Origin: Prevotellaceae bacterium
GTDB lineage: Bacteria; Bacteroidota; Bacteroidia; Bacteroidales; Paludibacteraceae
Direction: 5' to 3'
Assembly: GCA_020636675.1 (NCBI GenBank)
Contig: JACJXK010000011.1
Span: forward strand, 13,259-77,258
DNA length: 64,000 nucleotides
This document shows, piece by piece, positions 43,232 through 52,576 of this stretch. Made by a program: the position numbers and the translations under genes. A model generated the notes under the pieces. That model ran no database searches. It was not told where the DNA came from and saw nothing but the letters and a program-made list of their open reading frames with translations. Position 1 is the first letter of the stretch; each line of letters opens with the position of its first letter.

Positions 43232-45421
43232 TTAGTTGCCCATCTCAGAAAGAAACTTGATACGGACAAGGCGAATCTCCTCTTCCGTATAATCCTCGGC
43301 ACCCAAATCTTCAATAGCCTGATTGATGTCATCAGATTCAGCCTCCTCCTTGAAATAACCAAACACCTCGTCTATACGGTCCTGATCCATAATCTGAGAA
43401 AGGAAGTAGTTGATGTTGATCTTCGTCCCCGAATAGACGATGGCCTCAATTTCGTCCAACAGCTCACTAAAATCCAATCCTTTTGACTCCGCGATATCGT
43501 CCAACGCGATTTTTCTGTCAATAGCCTGAATGATGGACACCTTCAACTTTGACTTGTTAGCCACCGAACGGACCCTCAAATCTTCAGGACGCTCTATTTC
43601 ATTTTCCTGAACATGCGTGCGGATAAGTTTAACGAAGTCTTCGCCAAAACGCTTTGCCTTACCGGCACCCACGCCCGGAATATTCTGCAACTCATCCAAT
43701 GTGATAGGATAAGTGGTGGCCATGGCCTCCAATGAAGGGTCTTGGAAGATGACGAAAGGAGGTAATCCTAACGTTTTGGACATCTTCTTCCTCAAATCCT
43801 TCAGCATGGAGAAAAGCTCCGGATCGACGGCGCAAGAACCGCCCTTCAACGGCACCTCGTCCTCGACATCCTCCTCATCCTCGCTCTCATCCGTCACAAG
43901 GAACGACTTTGGCTTTGCCAAAAAAGCCTTGCCGGCCTTAGTCACCTTCAGTATGCCATAATTTTCAATGTCCTTTGTTATATAACCTTCAAACATGGCC
44001 TGTTGGATGACAGTCTGCCACGTACGCTCACTCTCATCCTTACCCTCACCGAAAGTATCAAGATCATCGTGTCCATAAGACTGCACGTCGGCAGTCTCAT
44101 TACCCATAACTACATCAATTACATGTTCCGTCTTAAATTTCTCGTTCAACGCTATGATGGTTTCTAAAACCGTACATAGAAACTCTTTCCCTTCCACTTG
44201 TTTTTTAGGATTTAAACAATTATCACAATTACCACAATTCTCATCCGTATACTCCTCACCAAAATAGTGCAACAGCACCCTCCTCCTACAGATGGAAGAT
44301 TCGGCATAAGCAGCCGTCTCCAAAAGGAGCTGTTTTCCTATCTCCTGTTCCGCCAATGGTTTTCCCTGCATAAACTTCTCCAGCTTCTGCAAATCCTTTT
44401 TCGAATAGAAGGCTATACAACGGCCTTCTCCGCCGTCGCGGCCGGCGCGGCCCGTCTCCTGATAATACCCCTCCAAACTCTTAGGAATATCATAATGGAT
44501 GACATAACGCACGTCCGGTTTGTCGATACCCATTCCGAAAGCAATGGTAGCCACAATCACATCCACCTTTTCCATCAGGAAGCTGTCCTGGTTGCCAGAA
44601 CGTGTGGAACTATCCATTCCCGCATGATAGGCCAAAGCATTGATACCGTTCACTCTCAGAGTTTCGGCCAGTTCCTCCACCTTCTTGCGGCTCAGACAAT
44701 ATATAATTCCGGACTTACCTTCTTGTGTCTTTATATACTTAATAATCTCCTTGTCTATATCGTCATTCTTAGGCCGCACCTCATAATAAAGGTTCGCCCG
44801 GTTGAAAGACGATTTGAACACGGTCGCATCCGTCATGCCAAGACTCTTCTGAATGTCATGCTGCACCTTCGGCGTAGCAGTGGCAGTCAAAGCTATGACA
44901 GCAGCCTTTTGTCCTATTTCATTGATGATAGGCCGTATCCGTCTGTATTCAGGACGGAAATCGTGCCCCCACTCGGAAATGCAATGGGCCTCGTCCACGG
45001 CATAAAATGATATCTTTATCTGCCTCAGGAATTCCACATTCTCTTCTTTCGTCAAAGACTCCGGCGCAACGTACAACAACTTCGTCTTGCCGGAAAGGAT
45101 GTCCGACTTCACATTATCTATCGCCACCTTCGACAACGAAGAGTTTATAAAATGTGCTATGCCGTCTTCCTCGCTGAAGTTTCGCATCGCATCGACCTGA
45201 TTCTTCATCAAGGCTATCAACGGCGAAATGACAATTGCAGTCCCCTCCATCATGAGTGATGGCAACTGATAGCATAGTGACTTCCCGCCTCCGGTAGGCA
45301 TCAACACAAACGTATCTTTTTCTTCAAGAACATTGTGTATAATCGCCTCCTGATTTCCCTTGAACGTATCAAATCCGAAATACAACTTCAGTTGCTCCGT
45401 AAGTTCGTTAAAATTTACCAT
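43232..45421 (-). CDS. recQ: ATP-dependent DNA helicase RecQ
   Basis: A 729-residue 3'-5' helicase. FVLMPTGGGKSLCYQLPSLM is Walker A, FYAVDEAHCISEWGHDFRPE is motif II plus the aromatic-rich loop, and GYYQETGRAGRDGGEGRCIA is motif VI. A zinc region follows (SSICRRRVLLHYFGE, ENCGNCDNCLN), then the winged helix and an HRDC domain (LRKKMSKTLGLPPFVIFQDP, LQNIPGVGAGKAKRFGEDFV). An extra acidic insertion (DESEDEEDVEDEVPL) lies between winged helix and HRDC. It follows clpX by about 115 bp on the same strand. Confidence 0.97.
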   Translation of the reverse strand: MVNFNELTEQLKLYFGFDTFKGNQEAIIHNVLEEKDTFVLMPTGGGKSLCYQLPSLMMEGTAIVISPLIALMKNQVDAMRNFSEEDGIAHFINSSLSKVAIDNVKSDILSGKTKLLYVAPESLTKEENVEFLRQIKISFYAVDEAHCISEWGHDFRPEYRRIRPIINEIGQKAAVIALTATATPKVQHDIQKSLGMTDATVFKSSFNRANLYYEVRPKNDDIDKEIIKYIKTQEGKSGIIYCLSRKKVEELAETLRVNGINALAYHAGMDSSTRSGNQDSFLMEKVDVIVATIAFGMGIDKPDVRYVIHYDIPKSLEGYYQETGRAGRDGGEGRCIAFYSKKDLQKLEKFMQGKPLAEQEIGKQLLLETAAYAESSICRRRVLLHYFGEEYTDENCGNCDNCLNPKKQVEGKEFLCTVLETIIALNEKFKTEHVIDVVMGNETADVQSYGHDDLDTFGEGKDESERTWQTVIQQAMFEGYITKDIENYGILKVTKAGKAFLAKPKSFLVTDESEDEEDVEDEVPLKGGSCAVDPELFSMLKDLRKKMSKTLGLPPFVIFQDPSLEAMATTYPITLDELQNIPGVGAGKAKRFGEDFVKLIRTHVQENEIERPEDLRVRSVANKSKLKVSIIQAIDRKIALDDIAESKGLDFSELLDEIEAIVYSGTKININYFLSQIMDQDRIDEVFGYFKEEAESDDINQAIEDLGAEDYTEEEIRLVRIKFLSEMGN

Positions 45422-45536
45422 AAGGACGTTCTTTTAATTGCTGAACCAATGAATCGCACCATACGGCAGCTTTCCGAATGCGGGGGCAAAAGTATATACT
45501 CTCACTCCATTTTCACAATTTTTTTTTACAAAAAAT

Positions 45537-46769
45537 CTATGCTGCCTTCAATTTTTCGATATTCGCCTTCTTCATCTTTTCCTCCGCATATTCCAATGTC
45601 ACATGCAGCGTTTTTTCGTCAGAAGACGGCATTTCATACATAACATCTATCATTATAGTCTCCACGATGGAGCGCAAGCCTCTAGCTCCCAACTTAAACT
45701 CGACGGCCTTGTCCACGACAAACTCGAAAACCGAGTCGTCGAATGTCAGAGTGACGCCATCCATCGCGAACAACTTGATATATTGTTTTACTATTGAGTT
45801 CTTAGGCTCCGTAAGAATTCTGCGAAGAGCATTTCTGTCCAACTGGTCAAGATGGCACAACATAGGCAGACGTCCGATGATTTCAGGGATAAGTCCGAAC
45901 GACTTCAAATCCTGAGGCGCCACGTATTGCAACATGTTGTTCACATCCAACTTTCCCTGAACCTTGGAAGCCGCATAACCGACCACCTTCGTATTCATAC
46001 GGTTGGCTATCTTACGCTCTATTCCGTCGAATGCGCCGCCACAGATGAAGAGTATGTTTTTGGTGTCCACCGGAATCATCTTCTGATCCGGGTGCTTACG
46101 TCCCCCTTGAGGTGGCACATTCACAACCGAACCTTCCAACAACTTCAGCAAACCTTGCTGTACACCTTCTCCGCTCACATCTCTCGTGATGGACGGGTTA
46201 TCACCTTTTCTTGCTATCTTGTCTATCTCATCAATGAAGACGATGCCTCTTTCTGCCGATTCCACATCATAATCCGAAACCTGAAGCAGACGGGTCAATA
46301 TGCTCTCTATGTCTTCTCCCACATATCCAGCCTCCGTCAGGACAGTAGCGTCCACGATAGTAAAAGGCACATGCAGCCGTTTTGCTATTGTCTTAGCCAA
46401 CAACGTTTTTCCTGTACCGGTAGCACCTACCATGACGATGTTCGATTTCTCTATTTCCACCCCATCGTCCGTACTGTTCTGCATCAGACGTTTATAATGG
46501 TTATAAACAGCCACCGACAATGTCTTTTTCGCATCTTCCTGACCTATCACATATTGATCCAGGAATTCCTTTATCTCTTTAGGTTTGGGTAGCTCGTCCT
46601 TCTCCAATGAAAACTTAGAAGTTCCGGTTTTCTTCTTGCCATCATTTATGATACCATAAGCCTGTTCCACACAGAAATTACAGATATAAGCATCCATGCC
46701 CGTGATCAACAGGTCCGTCTCCTTCTTCGGTCTTCCGCAAAAGCTACACCTTTCTACTGTTTTTGCCAT
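45537..46769 (-). CDS. clpX: ATP-dependent Clp protease ATP-binding subunit ClpX
   Basis: A 410-residue AAA+ unfoldase. The N-terminal zinc domain has RCSFCGRPKKETDLLITG and YICNFC (four cysteines), GATGTGKTLLAKTIAKRLHV is Walker A, GIVFIDEIDKIARKGDNPSI Walker B, and IGRLPMLCHLDQLDR and the C-terminal ARGLRSIVETIMIDVMYEMP complete it. It feeds substrates to ClpP, encoded next to it. It is a housekeeping Clp protein, not the T6SS recycling ATPase ClpV, which has two AAA domains. Confidence 0.98.
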   Translation of the reverse strand: MAKTVERCSFCGRPKKETDLLITGMDAYICNFCVEQAYGIINDGKKKTGTSKFSLEKDELPKPKEIKEFLDQYVIGQEDAKKTLSVAVYNHYKRLMQNSTDDGVEIEKSNIVMVGATGTGKTLLAKTIAKRLHVPFTIVDATVLTEAGYVGEDIESILTRLLQVSDYDVESAERGIVFIDEIDKIARKGDNPSITRDVSGEGVQQGLLKLLEGSVVNVPPQGGRKHPDQKMIPVDTKNILFICGGAFDGIERKIANRMNTKVVGYAASKVQGKLDVNNMLQYVAPQDLKSFGLIPEIIGRLPMLCHLDQLDRNALRRILTEPKNSIVKQYIKLFAMDGVTLTFDDSVFEFVVDKAVEFKLGARGLRSIVETIMIDVMYEMPSSDEKTLHVTLEYAEEKMKKANIEKLKAA

Positions 46770-46816
46770 TTTTATGTTTTATTCAATTAAAAAAGGATGA
46801 AAGAATATGTCTCCTT

Positions 46817-47506
46817 CTATTTCTTCTCCCTAACAAGGATTTCATCTACCATGCCATAGGCCTTAGCCTCTTCCGCCGTCATCCAATAGTCACGATCGGA
46901 GTCCTTCTCTATCTTCTCGTAAGAATTTCCGGAATGATCTGCTATGATGGTATAAAGTTCCTTTTTTAACTTCTGTATTTCACGGGCCGTGATTTCAATA
47001 TCAGAGGCCTGCCCTTGTGCTCCGCCCATAGGCTGGTGAATCATGATGCGGGCATGTTTCAGAGCCGAGCGTTTGCCTTTTGTTCCTGCCACCATCAGGA
47101 CGGCTCCCATGGACGCAGCCATGCCCGTACAGATAGTTGCCACATCGCATCCTATATATTGCATGGTATCATAGATACCCAATCCCGCATAAACGGAACC
47201 ACCGGGAGTATTCAGATAGATGGAGATATCCTTTCCCGGATCGGAAGAGTCCAAATACAAGAGCTGGGCTTGAATGACATTTGCCGTATAATCGTCCACC
47301 TGAGTGCCCAAAAATATGATTCTGTCCATCATCAGTCTCGAAAACACATCCATCTGCGTCACGTTCAACTGGCGCTCTTCCAATATACTTGGAGATATAT
47401 AACCGTAGTTACTGGACATACTAACATATTGATCCAGGGCTAACCCATTCATACCCAAGTGACCAGTAGCAAATTTTCTAAAATCGTTATTCATATTATT
47501 ATACAT
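46817..47506 (-). CDS. clpP: ATP-dependent Clp protease proteolytic subunit ClpP
   Basis: A 229-residue serine protease. TICTGMAASMGAVLMVAGTK carries the catalytic serine, ARIMIHQPMGGAQGQASDIE the histidine, and SDRDYWMTAEEAKAYGMVDE the aspartate. It lies 47 bp upstream of clpX, in the usual clpP-clpX order. Both the ATG at 47506 and one four codons in are possible; the latter begins NNDFRKFAT. Confidence 0.97.
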   Translation of the reverse strand: MYNNMNNDFRKFATGHLGMNGLALDQYVSMSSNYGYISPSILEERQLNVTQMDVFSRLMMDRIIFLGTQVDDYTANVIQAQLLYLDSSDPGKDISIYLNTPGGSVYAGLGIYDTMQYIGCDVATICTGMAASMGAVLMVAGTKGKRSALKHARIMIHQPMGGAQGQASDIEITAREIQKLKKELYTIIADHSGNSYEKIEKDSDRDYWMTAEEAKAYGMVDEILVREKK

Positions 47507-47935
47507 TTTTCATTAAAAACAAGCCATAAAGATCTGTTTTGATCATCATCTTCCTTTATCTTTAAGTAGGAACTAATATAAACATTTTTCCTAAACCAGG
47601 AAAGTTCCTTCCTTCTTTTTTACGACACGAATAGCCACAAAAGAGAAAAGCTCCCACTCATAGAAACCAACGGACATCATGAGCTTGACATTTTCATCAA
47701 GCGAATGAAATACTACATCCAAGCCCACACAAGAGGATTGTCTCTGATGCAATCGGTAATGGATGTCTATTCCCTCCATTTTTAATATATGTGCGACCGA
47801 TTGCGAATAGAACGACCTTATTGACTTCCTATTTTCAGAATAAGGACAACGCGATTTTGCTTTTTAAGGAATCATTGCCAATTCCATCAAAACAGGTACA
47901 AAAGAAATTCATTCTTTTCAAATAGTCAAAAAAAA
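47507..47935. other. Region between tig and clpP
   Basis: About 430 bp. A minus-strand frame of 62 codons (47591-47779) is open but has no recognised family, no clear start signal and unusual composition, so I leave it uncalled. The clpP promoter should lie here. Confidence 0.4.
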
Positions 47936-47960
47936 TCCCGGTAAAATGACTTTACCGGGA
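47936..47960 (-). terminator. Terminator of tig
   Basis: TCCCGGTAAA (47936-47945) pairs with TTTACCGGGA (47951-47960), and on the minus strand a run of T follows. Confidence 0.85.
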
Positions 47961-47999
47961 CTGAAATTTTATGTTTTATAACATATTCCCTATTTCGGG

Positions 48000-49352
48000 T
48001 TATTTTTCTTCGAACATCTTATTAAACTCGTCCAAAGAAATGCTCTTCGTATTCAATTTGACAGCAGATTTGATTACAGCGATAACCTTGTCTTCTACCA
48101 CTTTGTCTACGATATTATTCAAATTTTCCTTCTTACCCAACATATCCTTCACATACCCTTCTAAAACATCGTCAGGAACAGACATCATGCCATATTGAGC
48201 AAATTGAGCCTTGGCTGTCTTCTTTGCGAACTCCTTCAAATCGGCATCTTCTACCTTGACATTATTGTCGGCAGCGATCTTCTCCTTGATGAGGTGCCAC
48301 TTCAAATCCTCTACCATCTTAGGATAGTCGTTGTCCAATGCTTCCTTCGTAACCTTCTCGTTCGTAGACAGCACCCAACGTTTCAAGAAATCGTCAGGGA
48401 ACGCTACACCGTCCAACTTCTTCAGGAAAGCAGCTCTTGCATCCATCATCAATTTGAAATCGGTATCGATAGACAAAGACGACTTCAACTCGTCCTGAAT
48501 CTTTTGTTTGAACTCCTCTTCACTCTTAACAACATCCTTACCGAATGCCTTGTCAAAGAAATCTTGGTTCAACTCAGCCTCCTTATAACGGGTGATACCC
48601 TTTACGGAAAACTGGAAGTCGCCGGTCACGTCAGCAACCTTATCCTTCGCTATCTTCAACAGAGATGCGATTTCGTTCTCGTTTTCGAAAGCCTTCTTAG
48701 GATTGAAAACGACAATGCCGTCCTTTTTCACACCAACGAACAAAGCCTTCTGAGCGTCATCCTTCATATATTTAGGACAAAGCACTACATCGTTTACTGC
48801 AAGTCCGCCTTCTTTGGCATTTCCGTTTTCCAACTCAACTACGTCACCCTTCACAACGTCAGCTTCGGCGATATCATCAGCCTGATCGTAGCTGCCTAAA
48901 CGGCCAGTGTAAGACTTGATGGTGTTTTCCATCATCTTCTCGTCTATAGTTATGTCGTAGTAAGGCAATGAAACCTTCTTGTTCAATTCAACGCTGAAAT
49001 CAGGAGCGATAGCGATATCGAATACGAACTCGAATGTCTCTTGCGTATCCAAATCCAAAGATTTCTGAGATTCGCTAGGCATTGGCTCGCCCAAAACCTT
49101 CACATTGTTTTCCTTTATATAAGAAAGTATCTTGTCTGAAACCAACTTATTCAATTCATCTAAAAGAACTGCCTTGCCATACATCTTCTTCACAAGGGCA
49201 GCGGGTACATGACCCGGACGGAATCCAGGAACACTTGCCTTCTGACGATAGGAACGTAAGGTCTTCTCAACCTTCTCCTCATAATCGTTCTTTTCAACAA
49301 GCAACGTAAGCGTTGCGTTTACTTCGTCGATATTTTTTCTTTCGATATTCAT
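48000..49352 (-). CDS. tig: Trigger factor
   Basis: A 450-residue ribosome-associated chaperone. The N-terminal ribosome-binding domain has VEKTLRSYRQKASVPGFRPG with the GFRxGxxP motif, the middle is a PPIase-like domain (with VVKGDVVELENGNA, although FKBP-type residues are weak, as is common in this phylum), and the C-terminal arms include AAFLKKLDGVAFPDDFLKRW and FAKKTAKAQFAQYGM. The ATG at 49352 starts MNIERKNIDEVN, the correct length; the frame is open further upstream but with no similarity. Confidence 0.95.
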   Translation of the reverse strand: MNIERKNIDEVNATLTLLVEKNDYEEKVEKTLRSYRQKASVPGFRPGHVPAALVKKMYGKAVLLDELNKLVSDKILSYIKENNVKVLGEPMPSESQKSLDLDTQETFEFVFDIAIAPDFSVELNKKVSLPYYDITIDEKMMENTIKSYTGRLGSYDQADDIAEADVVKGDVVELENGNAKEGGLAVNDVVLCPKYMKDDAQKALFVGVKKDGIVVFNPKKAFENENEIASLLKIAKDKVADVTGDFQFSVKGITRYKEAELNQDFFDKAFGKDVVKSEEEFKQKIQDELKSSLSIDTDFKLMMDARAAFLKKLDGVAFPDDFLKRWVLSTNEKVTKEALDNDYPKMVEDLKWHLIKEKIAADNNVKVEDADLKEFAKKTAKAQFAQYGMMSVPDDVLEGYVKDMLGKKENLNNIVDKVVEDKVIAVIKSAVKLNTKSISLDEFNKMFEEK

Positions 49353-49476
49353 TTTATAATACTTATTGTTAGTTTTCAACCTAAATCCAGCTATAAAAAC
49401 TCGATGTAAAAGCTTCCTTCTATTTTTCACAATCGGCATTTCTACTGAAAAACAACCAATTATGAATCAGCGTGCA

Positions 49477-49484
49477 AAATTAAT
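49477..49484 (-). promoter_or_regulatory. Promoter -7 element of tig
   Basis: TAATTTTG on the minus strand, with a TTG slightly less than 20 bp upstream. Confidence 0.5.
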
Positions 49485-49634
49485 AAAAAAGAATCAATAA
49501 CCAACCCAATCATTATATTTTGCGCAAAAAATCTTGTTGTTTTTACGCAACGACATGGCAGCCGGATATCATAAAGAGAAGCCTTTTTCTGTTTTCCAAC
49601 CCAACTACACGGGAAGATTGTCCTTGCTAAAAAG

Positions 49635-49670
49635 GGAAAAGTCCCGAAGAACGAACTTCGGGACTTTTCC
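49635..49670 (-). terminator. Terminator of the coiled-coil lipoprotein gene
   Basis: GGAAAAGTCCCGAAG (49635-49649) and its exact complement (49656-49670) form a 15-bp stem with a 6-nt loop. Confidence 0.88.
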
Positions 49671-49693
49671 TATAAAAATAATTCGATAATCTA

Positions 49694-50545
49694 CTAGTTG
49701 ATTTGGATAACAAGGATTCTTGAATTACCCCAGAATGCAGAGTAATCGTTGATCTTGAAAACCAAGTTCTTGTCTGATGCGGACTTCTTTGTCATAGAGT
49801 AAGAAGATGCTGGGTGAGAAGTGTAAAGTTTTGCCTTCTTCGAACCAAGCTCCATTCCAGAGAACTCACGGATGTCAATCTTGGTGAAGATGTTCTTGTT
49901 AACCTTAACTGATTTAAGGTCACCTTCTTTCAAACCTTTAGCTTTCAACTCTTTCTTCGTGCCTATGATGTACCATGCAGTGTTCAGTTCTTCGTCCTGA
50001 GCCTTGATAGCAGCAGCTTGTTGAGAAGAAACGTTATCCAACGAGTCTCTCATCTGTTGAAGAGAAGCAACAGCGTCGTCAAGTTCCTTGATCTTGATAT
50101 CCTTAGCCTCCAACTGAGTCTTCAACTCTGCAATTTCAGCAGCTTGCTTCTTCAAGTCGCTCTTCAAACCAGCAACGATTCCCTTGAATTTGGCAGCTTG
50201 TCCCTTTGCGTTAGCAAGGTCTGACTCCAACTGAGCGATTTGTTGCTTGCTGTTCTTGATAGCCTCATTGATTGTCTGTAGGTCTTGGCTGATGCGGTCC
50301 TTGCTCTCAGAAGTAACGCCCTCGGCTCCTTGAACATTATCAATGATACCCAACTCCGTCTCCTTAATGCTCTTGATGTTTGACTGCACCTCAGCAATAA
50401 TAGACAAATAACTGTTCATCTCTGCCTCCGTCTGATCCTTCACCTGTTGGATGGAGTCTCTTTGGAACGTCAAACGTTTGATTTCTTCCTGATTACAAGA
50501 AATCATTAAAAATGCGATCAACGCACCTAAAATCACTTTTTTCAT
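49694..50545 (-). CDS. Coiled-coil lipoprotein of unknown function
   Basis: A 283-residue protein. The lipobox LMISC places the modified cysteine at about residue 17. Residues 20-200 are almost wholly coiled coil (QQIAQLESDLANAKGQAAKF, LKKQAAEIAELKTQLEAKD), and the C-terminal 85 residues form a small beta domain starting NTAWYIIGTKKELKAKGLKE, with KIDIREFSGMELGSKKAKLY. 'WYIIGTKKELK' is a pattern shared by many Bacteroidota lipoproteins of this shape. It is probably a periplasmic spacer or wall-associated lipoprotein. No enzyme motif. Confidence 0.75.
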   Translation of the reverse strand: MKKVILGALIAFLMISCNQEEIKRLTFQRDSIQQVKDQTEAEMNSYLSIIAEVQSNIKSIKETELGIIDNVQGAEGVTSESKDRISQDLQTINEAIKNSKQQIAQLESDLANAKGQAAKFKGIVAGLKSDLKKQAAEIAELKTQLEAKDIKIKELDDAVASLQQMRDSLDNVSSQQAAAIKAQDEELNTAWYIIGTKKELKAKGLKEGDLKSVKVNKNIFTKIDIREFSGMELGSKKAKLYTSHPASSYSMTKKSASDKNLVFKINDYSAFWGNSRILVIQIN

Positions 50546-50636
50546 TTTCTCTTTTTATTAGTTACTTATTAGTGTTTATCTCAAAATTTTCAATGTCATT
50601 TATCTTTTGCCAATACCAAACGAATAAAATAACGCT

Positions 50637-50644
50637 CAAATTTA
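50637..50644 (-). promoter_or_regulatory. Promoter -7 element of the lipoprotein gene
   Basis: TAAATTTG on the minus strand, 91 bp before the ATG. Confidence 0.4.
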
Positions 50645-50708
50645 TATTTTATTTGGTTATCCGTTAAATTTATTTTCAAAATTCTTGACAATCACATCAA
50701 AACGAGGA

Positions 50709-51425
50709 TCAATCCTCCTCATTTTCCAACTCTTCCTTAGATTCCTCCTTCCCTTTCGGTTTACCGGAAAGGATAATGACAATCTCCCCTTTCGGTTCAT
50801 TTTGCTCAAAGTGGGCCGCCACCTCCGCCAACGTACCACGGACGGTCTCCTCATGAACTTTAGATATCTCTCTCGTTACAGACACCCTGCGTCCGTCGCC
50901 CATTGCTTCCGCAAATTGCCTTAACGCCTTCACTAGACGAAACGGAGATTCATAAATGATCATCGTCCGCCGTTCTTCGGCCAGCTCCTTAATTTTGGTC
51001 TGTCGCCCCTTCTTTTGGGGAAGGAACCCCTCGAAACAGAATCTGTCGTTAGGGAGGCCGGAATCCACCAAAGCTGGGACAAACGCCGTAGCTCCGGGAA
51101 GGCATTCCACCACGATACCATTCTCCACACATTCACGAACCAGAAGGAATCCAGGGTCTGAGATGGCGGGAGTTCCCGCGTCAGAGACAAGAGCCACCGT
51201 CTCGCCCGCTTTTATGCGTTGAGCGATGCCCTCTACAGTTTTGTGTTCATTGAACTTATGATGAGACAGCATCTTGTTCTCTATCTGAAAATGTTTCAGA
51301 AGAAAACTCGTCGTGCGCGTATCTTCCGCCAAGATGAGGTCGACCTCCTTCAATACCCTTACAGCTCGGAAGGTCATGTCTTCCAGATTACCCACCGGTG
51401 TAGGTACCAAATATAATTTGCCCAT
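50709..51425 (-). CDS. rsmI: 16S rRNA (cytidine1402-2'-O)-methyltransferase RsmI
   Basis: A 238-residue SAM-dependent methyltransferase that modifies C1402 in the decoding centre. KLYLVPTPVGNLEDMTFRAV is the RsmI start, DLILAEDTRTTSFLLKHFQI is a conserved block, ALVSDAGTPAISDPGFLLVR is the SAM-binding region, and FEGFLPQKKGRQTKIKELAE follows. The ATG at 51425 opens MGKLYLVPTP; a longer frame adds twelve residues that lie in the upstream gene's spacer. Its tail is acidic. Confidence 0.95.
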   Translation of the reverse strand: MGKLYLVPTPVGNLEDMTFRAVRVLKEVDLILAEDTRTTSFLLKHFQIENKMLSHHKFNEHKTVEGIAQRIKAGETVALVSDAGTPAISDPGFLLVRECVENGIVVECLPGATAFVPALVDSGLPNDRFCFEGFLPQKKGRQTKIKELAEERRTMIIYESPFRLVKALRQFAEAMGDGRRVSVTREISKVHEETVRGTLAEVAAHFEQNEPKGEIVIILSGKPKGKEESKEELENEED

Positions 51426-51470
51426 ACTTATTTTATCCAAAAAAATGCAAAATTCACACATCTCCCAAAA

Positions 51471-52376
51471 TCAAGAGAATCGGGCCTCCAACAGCGCCAC
51501 AAAATCACCTGCGGCCTGACTGTTCAGATCCCACGAAAATTGAGAGAGGAGATATTCCATCGCCCTATCGAAAGAGTCCATCCCTTCCAACGTGTCTATT
51601 GTCCTATTCATCAAATCAGCATCCCCGCCAAACAAGTCTTTTCTATAACGGAATCTATCGTTCAGATTGATCGCCTTCCTGAGACTGTTCACAAATCTAC
51701 CCTCCGGCTTGCGACCCACCGAAACCGTTTCGTTGAGCGACTTCACATTCGTCCTGAACCTTTCATTGGTAATAGACTTATGGGTTCTATCGGATACGTT
51801 TGCAATAACCGTGCCTTTTTTGTCCGATTCCTCATTTTTTTCCGAAAAGGGATAGGCATCAGAATCCATATTGCGCATCTCCTCTAGCTCTTTTTTAGCA
51901 TCAAGCTTCCTTTTCCCCTCCTCCTGACATTCTGGTTTCTCTTGGGCCAAAGGCGGCTCCGCCTCACACGCCGCAGAGACCACTTCCATTTCCGGCACCT
52001 CTATCTCAATCTTATTGGGCTCCGGCAACACCATCCGTTCCGGCTCAACTACACACTCTACCGCAGCAGAGGTTTGAGCTTGAGATTGAGTCTCCTTCTG
52101 CTCTGATGGAGTAGAGACGGCCAAAGATGCCGCCACCTGTTCCACTTCAGGAACAGCAGACACTTCAATCCCCCTTGTCTTCTGCAACTGGTCAGAAAAA
52201 ACTTGTGATGATACTTCGTTTATGTGACAGAACCCATCGTATATATTCAATGCCTTCGTTCTCGCCAAATCACGCATCACAGATGGAACTTTGTCCATCT
52301 CCCGCATCCCCTGAGTGATAAGTTCCAATTCCTTTATATCCCTCAGAATAACATCCAACAACTCTGATTTACCCAT
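51471..52376 (-). CDS. Conserved-looking hypothetical protein, disordered middle
   Basis: A 301-residue protein of unknown family, 45 bp upstream of rsmI. Residues 1-75 are helical (SELLDVILRDIKELELITQG), residues 75-200 are rich in E, P, S and Q and likely disordered, and the last 80 residues are an ordered helical domain: SLRKAINLNDRFRYRKDLFG, then LMNRTIDTLEGMDSFDRAME and QFSWDLNSQAAGDFVALLEA. The end pattern 'LNDRFRYRKELFGGD...MN..L..L..M.S...A..yL...F.WD' recurs in Bacteroidales proteins of unknown role. No signal peptide or membrane helix, so cytoplasmic. Confidence 0.72.
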   Translation of the reverse strand: MGKSELLDVILRDIKELELITQGMREMDKVPSVMRDLARTKALNIYDGFCHINEVSSQVFSDQLQKTRGIEVSAVPEVEQVAASLAVSTPSEQKETQSQAQTSAAVECVVEPERMVLPEPNKIEIEVPEMEVVSAACEAEPPLAQEKPECQEEGKRKLDAKKELEEMRNMDSDAYPFSEKNEESDKKGTVIANVSDRTHKSITNERFRTNVKSLNETVSVGRKPEGRFVNSLRKAINLNDRFRYRKDLFGGDADLMNRTIDTLEGMDSFDRAMEYLLSQFSWDLNSQAAGDFVALLEARFS

Positions 52377-52434
52377 ACTGATTTCAATGAAAGAAGAGGA
52401 GACTTCATCTCCTATCTTTTTCTAAAATAAAAAT

Positions 52435-52463
52435 CAAAAATAGTTTTAATTCCGTTATCTTTG
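52435..52463. promoter_or_regulatory. Divergent overlapping promoter elements
   Basis: TATTTTTG on the minus strand (52435-52442) faces away from TATCTTTG on the plus strand (52456-52463). The first would serve the hypothetical gene and rsmI, the second the permease. Being 13 bp apart, the two cannot easily be used at once. Confidence 0.45.
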
Positions 52464-52576
52464 CGAAGATAATCGTTTTGTATGTTCAAAACAACACACA
52501 TCGGATACCTAATTAAAACTTGCCAAAGATAATTAAAATCTTTCCAAGTTATTGTTGTCGATTAAAAAATTAAGCA

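Noticed and set aside
45537..46769. AAA+ Clp ATPase as the missing T6SS ClpV
   Set aside because: It has one AAA domain, a zinc-finger N-terminus and lies beside clpP; it is ClpX.
47591..47779. 62-codon minus-strand open frame between tig and clpP
   Set aside because: No family, no start signal and no supporting context; tig already ends at a strong terminator before it.
47875..47925. CCATCAAAACAGGTACA as a further fragment of the repeat (like the end of copy A)
   Set aside because: Only about 15 bases match and no other block is present.
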